This document shows, in pieces, positions 5,688 through 7,786 of a DNA stretch of 7,786 nt. The stretch covers positions 1-7,786 of the forward strand of contig JAZNQO010000020.1 of assembly GCA_045590215.1 (NCBI GenBank), written 5' to 3'. The notes below the pieces were generated by a model, which was not told where the DNA came from, ran no database searches, and saw only the letters and a list, made by a program, of their open reading frames with translations. The position numbers were made by a program, and so were the translations under genes. Every line of letters begins with the position of its first letter. Within the stretch, counting starts at the first letter, position 1. Source of the DNA: RUG563 sp045590215 (lineage in GTDB: Bacteria; Bacillota; Clostridia; Christensenellales; Aristaeellaceae).

Positions 5688-5995
5688 TGTTTGAAATTCT
5701 GCCCGTTCAGTTGCACTTGGCCTTGTTTGGCTGCTATTGCGGATTGTTTGGCGGTCTTTTGTACGATGTGCTGCATCCTTTGCGGAAAAAGAATATGCTT
5801 TGCCCGGCAGCGGATGCACTCTTCTGCCTTGTTTCCTTTGGCAGCCTCACCCTCTGCCATATCATGCTGGGAGAGGAGCGGCTGCGCATAGCGGCATTTT
5901 TCTTTTATGCAGTGGGGTTTGGGCTGTATAGAATAGGCATCGGCCAAGGCATAAGATTTTTGTTTCGCCTATTTTCCGGCAGGAAAAAGGCCTGA
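5684..5995 (+). CDS. yabQ: Spore cortex biosynthesis protein YabQ, short form
   Basis: Polytopic membrane protein needed for spore cortex formation in Bacillus subtilis, where it localises to the outer forespore membrane. The 103-residue product has three predicted spans, at about 8-28 (including CYCGLFGGLLYDVLHPLRKK, a typical YabQ opening), 42-62 and 67-85, then a basic end (FRLFSGRKKA). It is about half the length of the Bacillus protein (211 residues), as in many Clostridia. The start lies in ATGATG: the first ATG (5684) overlaps the yabP stop as ATGA, and the second (5687) is equally possible. This implies translational coupling. The next gene begins 45 bases after the stop. Confidence 0.85.
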   Translation: MMFEILPVQLHLALFGCYCGLFGGLLYDVLHPLRKKNMLCPAADALFCLVSFGSLTLCHIMLGEERLRIAAFFFYAVGFGLYRIGIGQGIRFLFRLFSGRKKA

Positions 5996-6040
5996 CGGCG
6001 GCGAAAAGAGAATAACGGAAGAGAGGCAGGTGATTGATCC

Positions 6041-6370
6041 GTGCAAAAGAGCGTGAAACTGATTACGGTGGTAATTCTGGCGGTCACGATGATTATCTGC
6101 GCCCTGCTGGTTGTGAACCGGCTGGACGGCGATATTCAGGTGATGCAGGGCAAGGTAAAGGATGCGGAGCTGGAACTGCGCATGGTGGAACGCTTGCAGG
6201 GCGAGATCAGCACCGAAATTACCAATATGAATAAGGACTCCTATGTCATTGCCAAGGCAAGGGAACTGGATTTTCTCATGCCCGGAGAGCTGCGTTTTGT
6301 GGTGGTGAACCCGGAAGTTTTGGCAGATGACCCGGCGCAGGCCGTGGTGGAGGAAGTGACAAACCCATGA
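6041..6370 (+). CDS. divIC: Septum formation initiator DivIC/FtsB family
   Basis: Bitopic division protein that works with FtsL and DivIB/FtsQ in the septal divisome. The 109-residue product has a short cytosolic end, a membrane span at about 6-27 (LITVVILAVTMIICALLVV), a coiled coil at about 30-65, and the hallmark KDSYVIAKARELDFLMPGE at 71-89. A short acidic tail follows. The start is GTG at 6041; AGGCAGGTGAT (6023-6033), a near-complete match to the 16S 3' end, is 7 bases upstream. Position after yabP-yabQ is the conserved order in Bacillus and Clostridia. The usual S1-domain gene (yabR type) between divIC and the next gene is absent. The stop overlaps the next start (ATGA). Confidence 0.9.
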   Translation: MQKSVKLITVVILAVTMIICALLVVNRLDGDIQVMQGKVKDAELELRMVERLQGEISTEITNMNKDSYVIAKARELDFLMPGELRFVVVNPEVLADDPAQAVVEEVTNP

Positions 6371-7257
6371 TGCACGCAGCTATAGCCATCGGCTCCAATT
6401 CCACAAGGATGCTCTGCGGAGAAAAGGCAGCGAGTGGCTTACAAAATATCCTTCGGGGCCGTGAAGAAACACGGCTCTTTTCTGCGCTGGATGCGAAGGG
6501 CTTTTTCCCGGCAGAAAAAATAGAAGAAACGGCTATGGCCGTTAAAAAATTGTATGACGCCGCCATGGCGCACGGGGCCAAGGATTGCGTGCTTTTTGCC
6601 ACCAGTGCCAGCCGGGATGCGAAAAACAGCCAAGCCTTGGCGAACAGGATTTATCAGCTGACAAGCCTTTCCATGCAAATCATCACCGGGGAGGAAGAAG
6701 CAAGGCTGGCCTTCTTTGCCTGTGCCGGAGAAAAGAAAACGATTGTGATGGATATCGGTGGCGGCTCCACGGAATTGACCTTGGGAGAACATGGCCGCAT
6801 TCTTTCAGCTGCCAGTGCCCAGATGGGGGCATCCAGGCTCATGAAAATGCAGGAAATTTATAGCATGCAGGATGCGCAAAACGCCCTTTCTTTGGCCAAA
6901 GAGGCTTTGCGGCTTTACACGGACGCCCTGAAAGGGCAGCTTTCCGGAGCAACGCTGATGGGCATCGGCGGCACTTGCACGGCCTTGGCCGGCATTTTCC
7001 GGCAGGCGTTTTTCACTGTGGAATCAATGGAAGGGCAAACGGTTTCTGTGGAAGAAGCCAGGCGGCAATTAGCGATGCTTGCCCCAATGCCCCTTGCGAA
7101 AAGGGAGCAGGTGCCGGGGCTGCCCGCCACCCGTGCCATGCACATGCCAAACGGCCTGTGCATCCTCATTGCCGCGATGGAGCTGATGGGCTTCGAAAGC
7201 CTTTCCGTCTCCGGCCGGAATAATCTGGACGGGTATCTGTTGTCCTTGCCGGGATAA
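6367..7257 (+). CDS. Ppx/GppA family phosphatase with altered active site
   Basis: Member of the exopolyphosphatase/ppGpp(p) hydrolase family of the actin-like ATPase fold, 296 residues, the usual length of the single-core form. Conserved elements: IGSNSTRML (8-16), FATSASRDAKN (78-87), GEEEARL (108-114, with E111 equivalent to the catalytic Glu of E. coli Ppx), MDIGGGSTEL (128-137, phosphate-2 motif) and GIGGTCTAL (199-207). Unusual: the phosphate-1 motif reads AIAIGSNS where the family has DxGSNS, so Asp is Ala at residue 7 (codon GCC); the C-terminal SD-x-x-LREG motif reads SGRNNLDG (282-289). Polyphosphate or pppGpp hydrolysis is therefore in doubt. The start is in ATGATG overlapping the divIC stop; 6367 is used, 6370 is equally possible. 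Ppx next to divIC is a common arrangement in Clostridia. Confidence 0.88.
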   Translation: MMHAAIAIGSNSTRMLCGEKAASGLQNILRGREETRLFSALDAKGFFPAEKIEETAMAVKKLYDAAMAHGAKDCVLFATSASRDAKNSQALANRIYQLTSLSMQIITGEEEARLAFFACAGEKKTIVMDIGGGSTELTLGEHGRILSAASAQMGASRLMKMQEIYSMQDAQNALSLAKEALRLYTDALKGQLSGATLMGIGGTCTALAGIFRQAFFTVESMEGQTVSVEEARRQLAMLAPMPLAKREQVPGLPATRAMHMPNGLCILIAAMELMGFESLSVSGRNNLDGYLLSLPG

Positions 7258-7282
7258 AATATTTGTGTTGTGATAGACGAAA

Positions 7283-7322
7283 CAGGGGACGCACGAGGCA
7301 GGGGACGCACGAAGCAGGGGAC
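7283..7322. repeat. Three CAGGGGAC units at a 16-bp period
   Basis: CAGGGGAC occurs at 7283, 7299 and 7315. The first two units continue as CAGGGGACGCACGA before diverging by one base. The third leads into a hairpin instead (CAGGGGACTACTCGTCCCCTG). Confidence 0.9.
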
Positions 7323-7335
7323 TACTCGTCCCCTG
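7315..7335. repeat. Inverted repeat, 8-bp perfect stem
   Basis: CAGGGGAC (7315-7322) pairs with GTCCCCTG (7328-7335) around TACTC. It lies 58 bases past the Ppx stop. No T tract follows (TACCCC), so it is not a standard terminator, though it could protect the 3' end. All three upstream CAGGGGAC units could compete for the single GTCCCCTG arm. Confidence 0.75.
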
Positions 7336-7344
7336 TACCCCACG

Positions 7345-7363
7345 GCAGGGAGTTCCTCCCTGC
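7345..7363. repeat. Inverted repeat, 8-bp perfect stem, TTC loop
   Basis: GCAGGGAG (7345-7352) pairs with CTCCCTGC (7356-7363) around a three-base loop. It follows the 7315-7335 hairpin at 9 bases, forming a tandem stem-loop pair after ppx. Confidence 0.75.
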
Positions 7364-7464
7364 ACCCGGTATGCGAAACTTATCATCCTATCGAAACCAT
7401 TACTTTCCGCACGAAACTTGAAGAACGAACACAATCATCGCCCCACGGGCACAAAAAAATACAC

Positions 7465-7504
7465 AAATGGCGAGAGAGAAAGCTTGCTTTCTCCTTCGCC
7501 ATTT
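7465..7504. repeat. Long imperfect palindrome, terminator-like on the minus strand
   Basis: Arms 7465-7481 and 7488-7504 pair over 17 positions with one mismatch (7475/7494) and one G-T pair (7474/7495), around GCTTGC. Read on the minus strand, a T7 run (complement of 7453-7459) follows the stem after a few bases, so it may terminate leftward transcripts from beyond the window. On the plus strand only TTTT at 7502-7505 follows. It may also be one copy of a dispersed palindromic element. Confidence 0.65.
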
Positions 7505-7516
7505 TGCGCATTTTCC

Positions 7517-7535
7517 CCGGATGCTCTGCATCCGG
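7517..7535. repeat. Inverted repeat, 8-bp perfect stem, TCT loop
   Basis: CCGGATGC (7517-7524) pairs with GCATCCGG (7528-7535). The core GCATCCGG also occurs in the left arm of the terminator at 2573-2607 (2578-2585), which hints at a shared palindromic source or simply at chance. Confidence 0.7.
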
Positions 7536-7537
7536 CA

Positions 7538-7554
7538 GGCGGCTGAAAGCCGCC
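7538..7554. repeat. GAA-triloop hairpin, copy 1
   Basis: GGCGGCT (7538-7544) pairs with AGCCGCC (7548-7554) around GAA. Its 15-base core GCGGCTGAAAGCCGC recurs exactly at 7723-7737. Confidence 0.75.
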
Positions 7555-7564
7555 CAGCCCGTGG

Positions 7565-7577
7565 GCGGCGGTGCCGC
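7565..7577. repeat. Short GC-rich hairpin
   Basis: GCGGC (7565-7569) pairs with GCCGC (7573-7577) around GGT. It is small, and in GC-rich sequence could be chance, but it stands in line with the other hairpins. Confidence 0.4.
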
Positions 7578-7630
7578 AGCCAACTCGCAAAATTATAATC
7601 GCTTTCTGCCATGATGCTTCTGCGTGTTTC

Positions 7631-7659
7631 TTGCAACAGCGGCATATGGTTTGTTTAAT
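7631..7659 (+). promoter_or_regulatory. Possible promoter reading out of the right edge
   Basis: TTGCAA (7631-7636) and TTTAAT (7654-7659) are 17 bases apart, 4/6 and 5/6 matches to sigma-A boxes. The start would be near 7666; hairpins at 7707-7737 would lie in the leader. No gene starts within the window, so its target would be outside. Confidence 0.35.
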
Positions 7660-7706
7660 AAATCTACTCCATCCGCTACCGGGTCAAGGGTGAATGAGGC
7701 GACCGG

Positions 7707-7721
7707 CCCTCCAGTGGAGGG
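7707..7721. repeat. Inverted repeat, 6-bp stem
   Basis: CCCTCC (7707-7712) pairs with GGAGGG (7716-7721) around AGT. One base separates it from the next hairpin, so the two could stack. Confidence 0.6.
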
Positions 7722-7722
7722 A

Positions 7723-7737
7723 GCGGCTGAAAGCCGC
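7723..7737. repeat. GAA-triloop hairpin, copy 2
   Basis: GCGGCT (7723-7728) pairs with AGCCGC (7732-7737) around GAA, an exact 15-base repeat of the core at 7539-7553, in the same orientation. Confidence 0.75.
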
Positions 7738-7786
7738 AGGAAGCCGAATGAATCAACCGAAACAAGCATTGGGAGCGGCAGCGACC

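Larger units (their letters stand above)
7258..7786. other. Hairpin-rich intergenic region with no recognisable gene
   Basis: I find no frame with a ribosome binding site and protein-like composition in these 529 bases; open frames on both strands run through inverted repeats and read as low-complexity Arg/Pro/Ala. No tRNA, insertion sequence ends or CRISPR repeats are seen. The region holds a 16-bp direct repeat (7283-7322) and at least eight short hairpins (7315-7335, 7345-7363, 7465-7504, 7517-7535, 7538-7554, 7565-7577, 7707-7721, 7723-7737). There is also a possible outward promoter at 7631-7659. Confidence 0.75.

Noticed and set aside
7283..7335. CRISPR-like array
   Set aside because: The period is only 16 bases with no unique spacers of 25-40 bases; it is a simple direct repeat with no cas genes near.
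7594..7599. Perfect TATAAT on the plus strand in the right-hand intergenic region
   Set aside because: The -35 position falls on GTGCCG within a hairpin, with no TG extension. A better spaced candidate lies at 7631-7659.
7383..7645. Minus-strand open frames of 66 and 81 codons
   Set aside because: They run through consecutive palindromes, read as Arg/Cys/Ala-rich low-complexity protein, and lack a ribosome binding site.
7611..7658. A 15-codon frame starting ATGATG that could be a leader peptide
   Set aside because: No ribosome binding site upstream and no attenuator-like codon run; overlaps the possible promoter.

Overview
The window looks like chromosomal DNA of a Gram-positive (Bacillota) anaerobe of the Clostridia/Negativicutes type, about mid-50s % GC by eye. 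The evidence is the sporulation/division cluster yabP-yabQ-divIC with a Ppx/GppA gene, a DUF951 gene, Gram-positive-style type I signal peptidases, strong AGGAGG ribosome binding sites and a stand-alone PduL phosphotransacylase. The genus cannot be fixed from the sequence alone. yabP and yabQ imply an endospore former or a recent descendant of one.

Layout. (1) 1-2453, plus strand: the 3' part of a large glycoside hydrolase family 2 enzyme (beta-galactosidase type). It has both catalytic glutamates and a long C-terminal tail of beta-sandwich domains; its start lies left of the window. (2) 2454-2712: convergent intergenic region with a 15-bp, probably bidirectional terminator and two small GC-rich hairpins. 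(3) 2713-2889, minus: a 58-residue DUF6440-like protein. (4) 3068-3637, minus: PduL, with its own near-consensus promoter and a terminator. (5) 3706-5254, minus: a promoter-DUF951-lepB-lepB operon with two tandemly duplicated type I signal peptidases. (6) 5403-7257, plus: a tightly coupled yabP-yabQ-divIC-ppx operon, divergent from (5). (7) 7258-7786: 529 bases with no credible gene, packed with short hairpins and a three-unit 16-bp direct repeat.

How the genes fit together. The right half is housekeeping: protein export (LepB), division (DivIC) and spore envelope/cortex (YabP, YabQ). The left half is metabolic: glycan breakdown and acyl-CoA/acyl-phosphate exchange, which would feed acetate or propionate formation and ATP. 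No classical accessory system (phage defence, CRISPR, transposon, integron) is visible.

The most notable points are: the lepB duplication, with a patch of 87/89 identical nucleotides inside otherwise diverged copies; a Ppx/GppA homologue whose phosphate-1 motif Asp is Ala and whose C-terminal SD-x-x-LREG motif is altered; and the dense hairpin array at the right end.
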